Shown here: positions 1-9,808 of the stretch, one piece after another
How the letters are laid out: the number at the start of each line of letters is the position of its first letter
Position numbering within the stretch: the stretch's first letter is position 1
Assembly (NCBI GenBank): GCA_029940475.1
Contig: JAPYUT010000010.1
Location: forward strand, 1-64,000
Direction: 5' to 3'
Source: Verrucomicrobiales bacterium
GTDB taxonomy: Bacteria > Verrucomicrobiota > Verrucomicrobiia > Verrucomicrobiales > DEV007
DNA: 64,000 nucleotides
Program-made: the position numbers and the translations under genes
Notes under the pieces: model-generated
The model's database searches: none
Told to the model about the DNA's origin: nothing
Seen by the model: only the letters and a program-made list of their open reading frames with translations

Positions 1-1285
1 CGGTAAGGGTGTAAGCAATGGTGACAAGCGGTGCGGCCGCCGCCGGAACCTTGTTTTCCTGGATCAGGCGCTGATGCCCAAGTACCTGCCACGGAGCGGA
101 TGATTCATTCATTTTTTCCCTGAGCCAGTTCAGCTGGACTTCGCCCAGTATATGACGATTCGGGTCCGTGTATGCGACGTTTAAAACTTCCGCCAACAGC
201 ACCGGTAAAAGCACATTAATGCCAAAACTTTCCCTGCTTTCTTCATTGGCAGCCAAATCAGCCGGAATCGATTGCGCTTCAAGCCCAAATAAAGACAAGC
301 GTGCTAGCGTCTCATCCCTGCTGGCAAGGTCAATGAGAGCATCAATGGTTTGCTCAATTTCAGCCTCCCCAGGAACAACAAGCGGCTTATCCAGTGCCAC
401 GTGCCGGGTCTCAAGCATGTGCAGCGAGACAAGGTCACCAAAGTCAAACGAACGGTAGCCATCGATAAGGTTGCCGGAAGCCGGTTCTCGTATCGGTTGC
501 CACTCGTAATAGGCTTGCATGCCGTTGGCGCGACGCTCAGCCCAGCTGATCCCCTGCAAGTCATCGTCATGAGATGTGCTGCCATCCTTGTATGACGAGT
601 CAGCAACCTCATGATCATCCCATATGACAATGAAGGGAGCAGATGCCCTGACCGCCTGCAGGCTCGGCTCCCGGTGATATTGCGCGTATCGCAGTCGATA
701 ATCAGCCAAGGTCCTCAATTCATTGGGCGGCTCAAACACTGAATCTGGCTGCTTATACTCCGGGTTGTCATATTCCGGCCCGTATTCATAGATATAGTCA
801 CCAGTATGAACCAATGCATCGTAGCCACCTATTTCAGTGGCCTTGGCAAAGGCATCAAAATCTCCAACCGTGATCACCGAACAGGCAAAAACTGCCAAGC
901 GCACCTCATCCGTGGTCCCTACAGGCAAAGTCTTGGTCCTGCCGACCGGCGAAATATTCTCTCCTCCATTGATTGAAAAACGGTAAAAATACCGAGTGTC
1001 AGCAATTAACCCCCCGGCAATCACCTTCACGGTATAGTCGCGCTCTGCACTTGTCTCGATAACGCCGCTGGCAACACCTGGAGCAAAGTCCTTGCTCTTC
1101 GAGATTTCCCAAGCCACCTCAACCGGACCGCCCGCCCCGGTTGTAACACGGGTCCACAACACCACAGAATCCGCAAAGGGATCACCTGAAGCAACGCCGT
1201 GATTAAACACTGCCCCCCCTCGAGCCATGCCGGGGAGTAGAAGAAAAATGCACTGGGTAACCAGCAATGACCGCAAACCTTTCAT
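1..1285 (-). CDS. PhoD-like alkaline phosphatase/phosphodiesterase, partial (C-terminus beyond window start)
   Basis: The frame starts at ATG 1285 and stays open to the window edge, giving about 428 codons of the N-terminal part. A short hydrophobic leader (MKGLRSLLVTQCIFLLLPGM) is followed by FNHGVASGDPFADSVVLWTR, the hallmark start of the PhoD N-terminal fibronectin-like domain. The metallophosphatase core follows, with HTGDYIYEYG (metal ligands) and WDDHEVAD. PhoD-family enzymes hydrolyse phosphate mono- or diesters in the periplasm or outside the cell using Ca/Fe centres. Export is inferred from the leader, which lacks a twin-arginine motif. The gene is transcribed away from the small ORF at 1522. 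A second, more divergent PhoD-like gene lies at 42298. Family assignment is firm; the substrate is unknown. Confidence 0.9.
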   Translation of the reverse strand, partial: MKGLRSLLVTQCIFLLLPGMARGGAVFNHGVASGDPFADSVVLWTRVTTGAGGPVEVAWEISKSKDFAPGVASGVIETSAERDYTVKVIAGGLIADTRYFYRFSINGGENISPVGRTKTLPVGTTDEVRLAVFACSVITVGDFDAFAKATEIGGYDALVHTGDYIYEYGPEYDNPEYKQPDSVFEPPNELRTLADYRLRYAQYHREPSLQAVRASAPFIVIWDDHEVADSSYKDGSTSHDDDLQGISWAERRANGMQAYYEWQPIREPASGNLIDGYRSFDFGDLVSLHMLETRHVALDKPLVVPGEAEIEQTIDALIDLASRDETLARLSLFGLEAQSIPADLAANEESRESFGINVLLPVLLAEVLNVAYTDPNRHILGEVQLNWLREKMNESSAPWQVLGHQRLIQENKVPAAAAPLVTIAYTLT

Positions 1286-1436
1286 TTTACTTTAAAGTCA
1301 TTCATACACAGCATTAACCCTGAACGCACAAACATTACCCCTCAAAGCGATTTTTTTAAGAGACCCTCTTTCTAGCAAAACGATTGACCGCTTCAATGAC
1401 TGAGTCCTTGCACACATCCCCCTGCAGGTATTAATT

Positions 1437-1448
1437 TCAAGGCCTTGA
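1437..1448. repeat. 12-bp perfect palindrome TCAAGGCCTTGA
   Basis: TCAAGGCCTTGA is self-complementary over 12 bp and lies in the 236-bp region between the divergent PhoD-like gene and the small ORF at 1522. It could be an operator, but it is a single copy and chance cannot be excluded. Nothing else clear is seen in 1286-1521. Confidence 0.3.
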
Positions 1449-1521
1449 GGGCTATCCACCATCATTCACCTGGACAATCTGCCTTTAAAACACCCAACAG
1501 AACCTTCAATAAGCGCGAATT

Positions 1522-1734
1522 ATGCTTAATAAGAAAAAATTACTTGGAAAAGCCGGGAAGCTCCTAAAACTCGCGCAGCAGGAAGGAAAGGCTATTGTCA
1601 CTGCCTCCAAACCAGTAGCCAAAAATGTGCTCGGCAAAATCAGCGAAGGCGCAGTGATCCTCGGTGAGAAGGGTAAAAAACTGGCTGATGACATAAACAC
1701 AACCCGGCAATCACAAGGCAAAGACAAGGATTAG
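1522..1734 (+). CDS. Small lysine-rich hypothetical protein (70 aa)
   Basis: This 70-residue ORF starts at ATG 1522 and encodes a strongly basic, amphipathic, helix-like protein. Lys is frequent, the middle carries alternating hydrophobic residues (AIVTASKPVAKNVLGKI), and the tail is hydrophilic (RQSQGKDKD). There is no signal peptide, TM segment or recognised domain. No Shine-Dalgarno is visible, but many genes here lack one. It converges on the flotillin gene with a 34-bp gap. The antisense frame over the same stretch is less protein-like. The biased composition favours a real small gene, but this is uncertain and no function can be given. Confidence 0.45.
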   Translation: MLNKKKLLGKAGKLLKLAQQEGKAIVTASKPVAKNVLGKISEGAVILGEKGKKLADDINTTRQSQGKDKD

Positions 1735-1768
1735 AATTATTCCAATCCCGCTTTTGCCGTGTCACGGA

Positions 1769-3271
1769 TTATTCAACTTCAGGTGACACCACATCCTCAG
1801 TCGCAGGCTCCGAAGATGAAACCTGCTTGGCCTGCTTGATAAGCCGAGCCGCCTCATCCGGGTTTTCGGTAATTTTCCCGAGGAATTCCGGCAACTCAAT
1901 GCCGACATTTTTGGTGAGTTGATGCAACGGAGGCAGAGCGCCTACAAGCCCGGAAACAAACTCCGCAGTGTCATTCTTTCCACTCTTGCCCTTGCCGCCG
2001 GAATCCCACACCGTCACGGAATCAATCTTCAGATTGGAGATTGCCTTCACCTGTTCCTCGACCAATGCCGGAAGTTGCTCTGTGACCAGCAGCAGCGTGG
2101 CATCATCTGCCCCGCCACCGGAAGCCTTGACGATATCCCCAAAGCCCTGCGCCTTGCTCTGCAGGGTTGCAAGTGTTCCACGAGCCTCGGCTTCCATGAC
2201 TGCCTGAATGCCGTCTGCCTCACCCTTCTTCAATCGACGAATTTTCTCGGCATCCGCCTCGGCCAATGTTTCAATCTTCAACTTTTCAATCTCCGCAGGC
2301 ACCACGACGTCTGCATACTGGGTGGCTTTCTCCCGCTGAGAGCGCACGGTTTCAGCTTTTTGCTCATAGCCATAGGCTTCCTCAAGTGCCTGTGCTGTTT
2401 TGACTTTCTCGGCTGCTGTCGCCAGGCGTTCCGCTTCTGCCTCCTGCTCACGGCGCTGCGCATCCGACTGCGCCACCTTGATTTTGGCAAGGTTTTCACC
2501 TTCCACCGCAGTAGCCTTGGCAGCCGCCACCTGCACGCGCTGCTCCCGCTCGGCGTTGTTCTTGCCAATCTCCCCGTCCCTCTCCTTCTCGGCCACGCTG
2601 ACCTTCGCATCATTGATTGCTCTCGCAGCCGCCTCCTTACCAAGGGCCTCGATGTAACCGGACTCATCCGTGATGTCCTGGATGTTGACGTTAATCAGTC
2701 GCAGTCCGACCTTGGTCAGCTCCACCTCAACACCAGCAGTAATCTTCTCGATCAAGAGATCGCGGTCGGCGTTGATTGCCTCAATATCCATGGTGGCAAT
2801 CACCACGCGCATCTGACCGAATATGATATCCTGCCCAAGCAGGCGAATCTGAGTTTGATCAAGCCCCAACAAACGCTCGGCGGCATTTTCCATCACCCCC
2901 CTATCAGTTGAGATACCGACCGTGAATGTCGAGGGAGTATTGACACGAATGTTCTGCTTGGAGAGTGCCCCCTCAAGCTTGATGTCAATGGGGATGGGCG
3001 TGAGATCAAGAAACTGGGAGTCCTGGACGATCGGCCATACAAAAGATGCGCCACCATGGATACATTTGGAGGAACCTCCACCGCTGGTTTTACCGTAAAT
3101 AACAAGCACCCGGTCTGAAGGGCAGCGCTTATAGCGTGAAAAGAAGAAGATCAGTGTCCCCAATACGACAACGATCAAGGAAACAATAAGTATTAAAATA
3201 AATGGGCTTCCTCCTTCTTCGGGTTGACCAGGATATTGGGCTAAAAATGAGATAATGTTGTTTATTTTCAT
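1769..3271 (-). CDS. Flotillin-like SPFH-domain membrane protein (YqiK/FloT type)
   Basis: The product is 500 residues. One N-terminal TM segment lies at about residues 22-45 (FILILIVSLIVVVLGTLIFFF), followed by an SPFH/band-7 domain (about 50-230). A long Ala/Glu/Lys-rich coiled coil (about 230-360) with AEAEA-type heptads comes next, and then a C-terminal flotillin tail. Flotillins form membrane-bound oligomers that organise microdomains. The gene lies 30 bp downstream of an NfeD-like gene on the same strand, the classic flotillin/NfeD pairing (compare yqiK-yqiJ). The tail after about residue 470 is acidic and Ser/Pro-rich. The family call is firm; the cellular role is inferred. Confidence 0.92.
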   Translation of the reverse strand: MKINNIISFLAQYPGQPEEGGSPFILILIVSLIVVVLGTLIFFFSRYKRCPSDRVLVIYGKTSGGGSSKCIHGGASFVWPIVQDSQFLDLTPIPIDIKLEGALSKQNIRVNTPSTFTVGISTDRGVMENAAERLLGLDQTQIRLLGQDIIFGQMRVVIATMDIEAINADRDLLIEKITAGVEVELTKVGLRLINVNIQDITDESGYIEALGKEAAARAINDAKVSVAEKERDGEIGKNNAEREQRVQVAAAKATAVEGENLAKIKVAQSDAQRREQEAEAERLATAAEKVKTAQALEEAYGYEQKAETVRSQREKATQYADVVVPAEIEKLKIETLAEADAEKIRRLKKGEADGIQAVMEAEARGTLATLQSKAQGFGDIVKASGGGADDATLLLVTEQLPALVEEQVKAISNLKIDSVTVWDSGGKGKSGKNDTAEFVSGLVGALPPLHQLTKNVGIELPEFLGKITENPDEAARLIKQAKQVSSSEPATEDVVSPEVE

Positions 3272-3301
3272 GGTATTAATTTTGAATGATCCGTTATATT
3301 G

Positions 3302-3931
3302 TTAATTGGCTTCTGAACCTGAACTCCCCGTAGCTTCCTCAGAGTCTTTCATTGGTTCTTTGCCAAGGGTCTCGACCAAAAGCGTCCTGTCATCAACGAG
3401 GGCTGTAACCTGGACGGCTGTCCGGTTCTCAATGCGTTCTTCACTATCACTAAGTGCCCTTACTGTTGCCATGCGCTTTTGCACTAAAACCTCGATCTGC
3501 CCAATGCCCTGACGCCGCGGCGGAATTGGCACATAGACACTGCCGATCTGACCGATCGCGTTACTGTAGTCCACAGTACCCTCAGAGCGCAGACTGTGCA
3601 GCCAGCGCATCATCAACACGAAACTTATTAGGACTGCAACTCCCACAACAGTCGCAGAGATGGTGGCAAGGGTGAGCGAATGACCTGCGTCCAAAACGGC
3701 AGCACCGGTCCAACCAAATCCTGTAAAGAAGGCACCGATGCCACGAATCGAGAACATTCCGGTCGCTCCACCCTCCCCGACGTCGAGATCAAGGTCAGGA
3801 ACATCAAAAGCACCACCCAACAGCAGGGCAATCATCTGGATTAATAAAACGGCGCTGGAAAGAATTCCACAGGTCACGAAATACGTCATCCCCGCAGGTT
3901 CCAAGTTCAACAACCAATCAATCATGTTCAT
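3302..3931 (-). CDS. NfeD-like/YqiJ-type membrane protein with C-terminal OB fold
   Basis: The 209-residue product has three likely TM segments: about residues 15-38, a Gly/Ala-rich segment around 65-95, and AVLISFVLMMRW near 105. A soluble domain starts at GQIGSVYVPIPPRRQGIGQI and ends in VTALVDDRTLLVETL, matching the OB-fold of NfeD/YqiJ proteins. There is no ClpP-class protease domain, so this is the short NfeD form. Start ATG 3931 is preceded by AAGG about 5 nt upstream. It is the first gene of a two-gene operon with the flotillin; such partners are thought to act together in membrane-domain integrity. Confidence 0.85.
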   Translation of the reverse strand: MNMIDWLLNLEPAGMTYFVTCGILSSAVLLIQMIALLLGGAFDVPDLDLDVGEGGATGMFSIRGIGAFFTGFGWTGAAVLDAGHSLTLATISATVVGVAVLISFVLMMRWLHSLRSEGTVDYSNAIGQIGSVYVPIPPRRQGIGQIEVLVQKRMATVRALSDSEERIENRTAVQVTALVDDRTLLVETLGKEPMKDSEEATGSSGSEAN

Positions 3932-4022
3932 ATCCTTGGAGATAATCGCGTTCGCGCCAAGCTGAAAATTTACCTATGTGGTAAGGTATATAGATATTAA
4001 GCAGTAAATTATAATCGAGGCT

Positions 4023-4049
4023 ATTACAAATCTGATGGATTTTTGTAAT
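4023..4049. repeat. Inverted repeat ATTACAAA-N11-TTTGTAAT upstream of the NfeD/flotillin operon
   Basis: Arms 4023-4030 and 4042-4049 are perfectly complementary (8 bp) and separated by 11 nt. They lie in AT-rich DNA about 90 bp upstream of the NfeD-like start, within the 242-bp region 3932-4173. A dyad operator or a leader hairpin are both possible. No T-tract follows, so it does not look like a terminator. Confidence 0.4.
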
Positions 4050-4173
4050 GCCGTATAAATACTGTCTGTGATGCCTATCTCATTGCACATCATGACCAGA
4101 AGTTGTCATAACTGATTAGAAGGCTCATATACTTAATATCAATATAATCATTGATGGAAATAATAATAACACT

Positions 4174-4371
4174 TCAACCGCCAAGCCAACCCGTAAGAGC
4201 CTTCCAGGTCTCCCCGCCAAGATAAATGCCGGCAATCCCTATAACGCCGGCAAGTGCAGGCGGCGCAGGGAGAGGCAACTTGATTGCGCTAAAGAGTATG
4301 CCGACAACAACGCCGGCAAGGAGGGCAAGTAATACGGCAGACATTGATTTGCGTTTATTCGAGTTGGGCAT
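4174..4371 (-). CDS. XapX-domain small membrane protein
   Basis: A 65-residue protein starting at ATG 4371; an in-frame TTG 21 nt further upstream is less likely. Two hydrophobic segments (AVLLALLAGVVVGILFSAI and PPALAGVIGIAGIYLGGE) surround the Pro-rich loop LPLPAPPAL. The pattern G-V-x-x-G-x-x-F ... P-A-P-P-x-x-x-G-x-x-G-I-x-G-I-x-L-G is typical of XapX-domain proteins, a small family of two-TM proteins of unknown function. It appears to be a single-gene unit between the flotillin operon and the divergent oxidoreductase gene. Confidence 0.75.
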   Translation of the reverse strand: MPNSNKRKSMSAVLLALLAGVVVGILFSAIKLPLPAPPALAGVIGIAGIYLGGETWKALTGWLGG

Positions 4372-4553
4372 TGCGTGAAATTCCCGTTGCAACAGTCCTC
4401 ATGTGAGAGTCTCAATCGCTGATTGAATAAATATAGAGTAAATCAATGACGACAAGGAACTTCTTTTTTAGGGTTACTCAGCCCAAGTGGTTCTTGAGCA
4501 TCGGGCAATAAATGTCTACCTTCATAGCAATTAACAGCAATTTTACCAACCTG

Positions 4554-6026
4554 ATGAAAACACCAACACGTAGAAAATTCCTGAAGGGATCCATCCTTGG
4601 AGCCGCCGGAGCAAGTACATTTTGCAGCCTGCCGGCAAGCGCCAAGCCCAATGGCGCCAACGGCGACCTGCGCATTGCCGTCATCGGTTGCGGCGGTCGC
4701 GGCGGCGGACACGTCAATGCATGCCTTAACCAGAAGGGCGTACGCATCGCCGCACTCTGTGATGCCGACTACAAGCACAACGAGGGCAATTCAAACAATG
4801 TCGCAAAAAAACAGGGCTCAAAACCGAAACTTTATGAGGATTACCGCGAGCTTTGTGCCGACAAGGACATCGACGGCGTGATGATTGCAACCCCCAACCA
4901 CCTGCACTCACTAATCGCCATCCTCGCTGCACAGAACGGCAAGCATGTCTATGTCGAGAAGCCCGTGTCGCATAACATCTGGGAAGGGCGCAAATTGGTA
5001 GAAACATCCGAAAAATACGGTAAAAAGGGCGTCATCATCCAACACGGTATGCAACGCCGCTCTGACGCCGGGTGGCGCGAAATCATGGAATGGATAAAGG
5101 ACAAGCCACTCGGTGAGATGCTGGTCTCCCGGGGTTTCTGCTACAAGCCACGTAAAAGCATCGGCAAAGTCGACAAACCACAGCAACCTCCAGCAGAGGT
5201 CAACTATGACCTTTGGTCCGGTCCCCGTGAAATTCTTCCGGTGCGCCGTGGACGCTTCCACTACGACTGGCACTGGCAGCGCGCTTACGGCAACGGCGAC
5301 ATAGGCAATCAGGGACCGCACCAGATGGATGTTGCCCGCTGGGCACTTGGCCAGGAAAAATGTGCTCCCAACGTTCTAAGCATTGGAGGTCGTTTCGGCT
5401 ACGATGACGATGGAGACACTGCCAATACACAAATCGCCTTCTTTGATTACAAGCCGGTGCCCCTGATATTCGAAGTGCGCGGACTGCCTGAAAAGGGATT
5501 GGACTGGGGCAAGGGCATGTCTAATTACAAGGGTGCCCGGGTCGGCAACGTCATTGAGTTTGAGGGCGGATATGTCAGCGAGTCAAAGGCTTACGACAAA
5601 AACGGCAAATCCATGAAAAAATTCGGCGTCACCAATGGCCGCGGTCACCTTGAAAACTGGCTTGCTGCAATACGCGAAGGCATCAAGGACGGTAAGCACC
5701 AGCATGAACTGACCGCCCATACCGGGCACATCTCCGCAGCACTGGGTCACATGGCCAACATCAGTTACTATATCGGCACGAAGACCACTCCTGAAGACTG
5801 CAAGGCCGCCCTCAAGGGCGACCGCATGAAACAGGAGGTGTTTGACCGTTTTGCCGCACATCTTGATAACAACGGCATTGACATCAATAAGGCAAAGGCG
5901 ACAACAGGCCCACTATTGTCCTTTGATCCTGACAAGGAACAATTCATCGGGGATCTTGCCGACAAGGCCAACAAACTGGTTAAGGAAAATTACCGCGCCG
6001 GATTTACAATCCCTGAACAGGTCTAG
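4554..6026 (+). CDS. Gfo/Idh/MocA-family oxidoreductase with twin-arginine signal
   Basis: Start ATG 4554 places TRRKFLKG near the N-terminus, a twin-arginine motif followed by GAAGASTFCSLPASA, so TAT export is predicted. ATG 4512 in frame would add 14 residues with no benefit. The Rossmann motif AVIGCGGRGGGHV follows, then the family's EKP motif (VYVEKPVSHN) and a C-terminal alpha/beta dimerisation domain. At about 490 residues it matches exported Gfo/Idh/MocA proteins common in Planctomycetes and Verrucomicrobia, which act on sugars or sugar derivatives with a bound NAD(P). It is a single-gene unit; two TatA/B genes lie at 57.0 kb. The substrate cannot be read from the sequence. Confidence 0.9.
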   Translation: MKTPTRRKFLKGSILGAAGASTFCSLPASAKPNGANGDLRIAVIGCGGRGGGHVNACLNQKGVRIAALCDADYKHNEGNSNNVAKKQGSKPKLYEDYRELCADKDIDGVMIATPNHLHSLIAILAAQNGKHVYVEKPVSHNIWEGRKLVETSEKYGKKGVIIQHGMQRRSDAGWREIMEWIKDKPLGEMLVSRGFCYKPRKSIGKVDKPQQPPAEVNYDLWSGPREILPVRRGRFHYDWHWQRAYGNGDIGNQGPHQMDVARWALGQEKCAPNVLSIGGRFGYDDDGDTANTQIAFFDYKPVPLIFEVRGLPEKGLDWGKGMSNYKGARVGNVIEFEGGYVSESKAYDKNGKSMKKFGVTNGRGHLENWLAAIREGIKDGKHQHELTAHTGHISAALGHMANISYYIGTKTTPEDCKAALKGDRMKQEVFDRFAAHLDNNGIDINKAKATTGPLLSFDPDKEQFIGDLADKANKLVKENYRAGFTIPEQV

Positions 6027-6281
6027 CCAAAAACTTCGCCACGACCAGTTTGATGGCTGCGCGCTCGCTGCTCGCACCCCAGGGCAGCCGCACTTAATTA
6101 AACTGAATCCAATAACCCGGGCGAGTCCATCTTGGCAAACCTCAGGGAATAACTTTCCTGAAACTTTACCATTGCTGTCGTTCCAAGCCCTGGATCCGGC
6201 ATGATTACTGAGAGTCACGCTGAGAAACTACATATTCTTTGCCTAAAAAGCTGGCTGCATCTATAACGTGGACTCTCAACC

Positions 6282-9200
6282 ATGCCAATTAAGCCCCGAC
6301 CGATAGCCAAACTCCTCGCTGCAAACCGCAGTGAGATTGCCATCCGTATCTTCCGTGGCGCCACTGAACTTGGCTTACAGACCATCGCAATCTATGCCCA
6401 GGAAGATCGCTTTTCAGTGCATCGCTTCAAGGCAGACGAGGCCTACGAACTCAATGTTGCCAAGGGTCCTGTTGGCGCATACCTCGACATTGAAGGCATT
6501 ATCGCCATCGCAAAAGAGCGTCGTGCCGATGCCGTCCATCCAGGATACGGATTCCTGTCCGAAAACGCGGAATTCGCAAAAGCCTGCGGTGACAATGACC
6601 TCATCTTCATCGGTCCCAGGCCTGAAGTCTTGGAAGCAATGGGCGACAAGATTGCAGCCCGGGCAAAGGCAAAGCAAATCGGAGTGCCAACACTTCCTGG
6701 AACTGACGATCCCGTCTCTGATCGTGAACAAGCTCTGCACGTTGCCCGGGAAATAGGCTTTCCCCTGATCATTAAGGCTGCGTTTGGCGGCGGCGGTCGC
6801 GGCATGCGCGTGGTGCAGAACGAGGAGGCGCTCCCGACTCTCCTCGATGAAGCCAGAACTGAAGCTAAGAACGCTTTCGGTAATGATGCCTTGTTCCTTG
6901 AACGCTTCATCCAGAAGGCAAAGCACATTGAAATTCAAATCATCGGCGATCAACACGGTAACGTTATTCACCTTCACGAACGCGATTGTTCAGTTCAGCG
7001 CCGTCATCAGAAGGTAATTGAAATTGCCCCCGCCATTAATCTTAATGACACCCTGCGGAAGGATCTTTGTGATGCTGCAGTGAGGATCGCCAAGGCAGTC
7101 AATTACGATAATGCCGGAACCGTGGAATTTCTGGTCGATACCGACAGCGGCGAATGGTTCTTTATCGAAATGAATCCACGGATTCAAGTTGAACACACCG
7201 TCACTGAAGAAATTACCAATATCGACATCGTTCGAACACAGATACTCATTGCCCAGGGACATCCAATACACGGTGCCGAGATAGGAATTCCCAATCAGGA
7301 AGAAATTAAACGCAATGGAGTCGCAGTTCAGTGTAGAATCACCACTGAAGACCCGGAAAACAATTTTACTCCTGATACCGGAAAAATTCTTACTTATCGT
7401 TCAGCCTCAGGGCACGGTATCCGCCTTGACGGCGGACTTGGCGCAGCGGGGGCAACCGTAACGCCATTCTATGACTCAATGCTGGTCAAATTGACCACGC
7501 ATGCCCCTAATTTTCACATCGCCCTGCAACGCGTTCGACGGGCACTTCGGGAATTCCGAATCAGGGGAGTTAAGACCAACATCCCCTTCCTTCTCAACCT
7601 CATCGATAACCCCCAGTTTGCCTCAGGTAAGTCAACAACACGGCTAATTGACGTAACCCCCGAGCTTTTCAAATTCCCCCGCCGCCGGGATCGCGCAACC
7701 AAGCTGCTTAATTTCCTTGGTGACGTTATCGTCAACGGCAACCCTAACGCAAAAGGCCAAATCCCAGCAATCCCCTTCAATTCAGCCCCCATACCGGACT
7801 GGGATCACAAGTTAACACCTGCACCGGGTACACGCGACCTGTTGAAAAAACTCGGTCCCGAGAAATTCTCAAACTGGATACTTGAACAGAAACCGCTGCT
7901 CATAACCGACACCACCCTGCGTGATGCCCACCAGTCCCTGCTTGCCACACGCGTTCGCAGCTATGACATGCTGGCAGTTGCGGATGCCGTAGCACGCCGA
8001 ACTCCAAACCTGTTTTCCATGGAGATGTGGGGAGGAGCAACCTTTGACTCCGCAATGCGCTTCCTCCACGAAGATCCATGGATCCGACTTACTCAACTTC
8101 GCGAAAAAATCCCAAACATCCTTTTCCAGATGCTTTTCCGCGGCTCAAACGCGGTCGGATATTCAAACTACCCCGACAACGTCGTGAAAGGGTTTGTCAA
8201 ACATGCCGAGCAACGCGGCATAGATCTTTTCCGGATATTTGATTCACTGAACTACACGCCCAATATGAGGGCAGCAATGGAAGCCGTCCGCGAAACCGGG
8301 ACAACTCTCTGCGAGGCTGCGATTTGCTATACCGGAGACATCCTTGACCCAGTCCGTGACAAGTATTCTCTTAAATATTACGTCTCACTGGCAAAGGAAC
8401 TCAGGGAGATGGGAGCACATCTACTCTGCATCAAGGACATGGCAGGACTGTGCCGACCCTATGCTGCAGAAAAACTTGTTCGCGCACTTAAAGAGGAGGT
8501 GGGGCTTCCTGTCCATTTTCATACCCACGACACAAGCGGAATTAATGCAGCTTCAATACTCAAAGCCTCGGAGGCAGGAGTTGATATCGCCGATGCCGCG
8601 CTCTCCTCAATGTCAGCATCCACCAGTCAACCCGGGATGAATTCCCTCGTTGCCGCACTCGAGAACACTGAGCGCGCCACCAACCTCGACCGACAGTCAC
8701 TGGACGAGTTTTCCGACTATTGGGAAGGTGTCCGCAAGTTCTATTTCCCCTTTGATACCTCACCGCCACACGGGACTGCCGAGGTATACCTGCACGAAAT
8801 GCCGGGAGGTCAGTTTACCAACCTGAAGGAACAGGCTGAAGCTATGGGCCTCAGTGCACGCTGGCAGGAAATTGCCAACTGCTATGCGGAAGTTAATAAA
8901 CTCTTTGGCGACATCGTCAAGGTAACACCTTCAAGCAAGGTCGTTGGCGACATGACGATGTTTCTCGTCACCCAGGGTATCAAGCCCTCAGATGTCATCA
9001 ACCTGCCAAAAGGCACCGCCTTCCCTGAATCCGTTGTCGATATGCTTTGCGGAGGGTTGGGGCAACCAGTCAACGGATGGCCGGGCGAAGTGCAGAAGGT
9101 TATTGCCGGTAAACAACCAGTCATCACCGATCGTCCCGGTCAACATGCAAACCCAGTCGATCTCGAAGCCGTCCGCAATGAACTGCAGAAAAAAATAAAC

Positions 9201-9740
9201 CACACAGCAAGCGAAAACGATGTCTGGGGATATTTGATGTATCCGCAGGTATTTCTCGATTTTGCCAAAAACCGGGATCTTTTCAGTGATCTCAGTGTAT
9301 TACCCACTCCCGCATTTTTCTACGGACTTCATCCCGGTGAAGAAATCAGTATTGATATTGAAGTCGGAAAAACCCTGTTCGTTCGCCTGATCAATGTTGG
9401 CGAACCCGACTCGGACGCTAAGCGCAACGTTATTTTTGAACTTAACGGTACCGCCCGGCACACCTTGGTAACAGATACAAGTCTTTCTCCAACCACAACA
9501 GCCCGACCCAAAATTGACGGTGAAAATCCTAACCAGATTGGTGCACCCATGCCTGGGCTTATTTCAGAGTTAACGGTCAGTGTCGGGCAAAACATCAATG
9601 AGGGAGACGCATTACTTACCCTTGAGGCGATGAAGATGTATACAACCGTATCCGCGCCTCACTCAGGAACGGTCGAGCAAATCCAGATTGCTGCCGGTGA
9701 CAACGTTGAGGCCGGCGACCTGCTGATAACACTTGCTTAA
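6282..9740 (+). CDS. pyc: Pyruvate carboxylase
   Basis: A 1152-residue single-chain enzyme with all three modules in order. Biotin carboxylase spans about 1-460, with the ATP-grasp glycine loop AFGGGGRGMR near 167 and ERDCSVQRRHQK near 235. Carboxyltransferase spans about 535-1000, starting DTTLRDAHQSLLATR. A C-terminal biotin carboxyl carrier has LEAMKM, with the biotinylated Lys at about 1118. The enzyme carboxylates pyruvate to oxaloacetate in the cytoplasm (anaplerosis), feeding the aspartate family and so the diaminopimelate genes downstream. The length is normal for the alpha4 form. The 255-bp region 6027-6281 upstream shows no convincing promoter. Confidence 0.98.
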   Translation: MPIKPRPIAKLLAANRSEIAIRIFRGATELGLQTIAIYAQEDRFSVHRFKADEAYELNVAKGPVGAYLDIEGIIAIAKERRADAVHPGYGFLSENAEFAKACGDNDLIFIGPRPEVLEAMGDKIAARAKAKQIGVPTLPGTDDPVSDREQALHVAREIGFPLIIKAAFGGGGRGMRVVQNEEALPTLLDEARTEAKNAFGNDALFLERFIQKAKHIEIQIIGDQHGNVIHLHERDCSVQRRHQKVIEIAPAINLNDTLRKDLCDAAVRIAKAVNYDNAGTVEFLVDTDSGEWFFIEMNPRIQVEHTVTEEITNIDIVRTQILIAQGHPIHGAEIGIPNQEEIKRNGVAVQCRITTEDPENNFTPDTGKILTYRSASGHGIRLDGGLGAAGATVTPFYDSMLVKLTTHAPNFHIALQRVRRALREFRIRGVKTNIPFLLNLIDNPQFASGKSTTRLIDVTPELFKFPRRRDRATKLLNFLGDVIVNGNPNAKGQIPAIPFNSAPIPDWDHKLTPAPGTRDLLKKLGPEKFSNWILEQKPLLITDTTLRDAHQSLLATRVRSYDMLAVADAVARRTPNLFSMEMWGGATFDSAMRFLHEDPWIRLTQLREKIPNILFQMLFRGSNAVGYSNYPDNVVKGFVKHAEQRGIDLFRIFDSLNYTPNMRAAMEAVRETGTTLCEAAICYTGDILDPVRDKYSLKYYVSLAKELREMGAHLLCIKDMAGLCRPYAAEKLVRALKEEVGLPVHFHTHDTSGINAASILKASEAGVDIADAALSSMSASTSQPGMNSLVAALENTERATNLDRQSLDEFSDYWEGVRKFYFPFDTSPPHGTAEVYLHEMPGGQFTNLKEQAEAMGLSARWQEIANCYAEVNKLFGDIVKVTPSSKVVGDMTMFLVTQGIKPSDVINLPKGTAFPESVVDMLCGGLGQPVNGWPGEVQKVIAGKQPVITDRPGQHANPVDLEAVRNELQKKINHTASENDVWGYLMYPQVFLDFAKNRDLFSDLSVLPTPAFFYGLHPGEEISIDIEVGKTLFVRLINVGEPDSDAKRNVIFELNGTARHTLVTDTSLSPTTTARPKIDGENPNQIGAPMPGLISELTVSVGQNINEGDALLTLEAMKMYTTVSAPHSGTVEQIQIAAGDNVEAGDLLITLA

Positions 9741-9808
9741 TGACGGGCAGTAATTGCAGTTACCCCACTCATTCATCGTCTTTTCAAAATCCTCCCGTTC
9801 CCATAGTC

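Noticed and set aside
1919-2911. 330-codon plus-strand open frame antisense to the flotillin gene
   Set aside because: It is a shadow: the opposite strand encodes a clear SPFH protein, and the frame has Cys/Leu/His-rich, non-protein-like composition.
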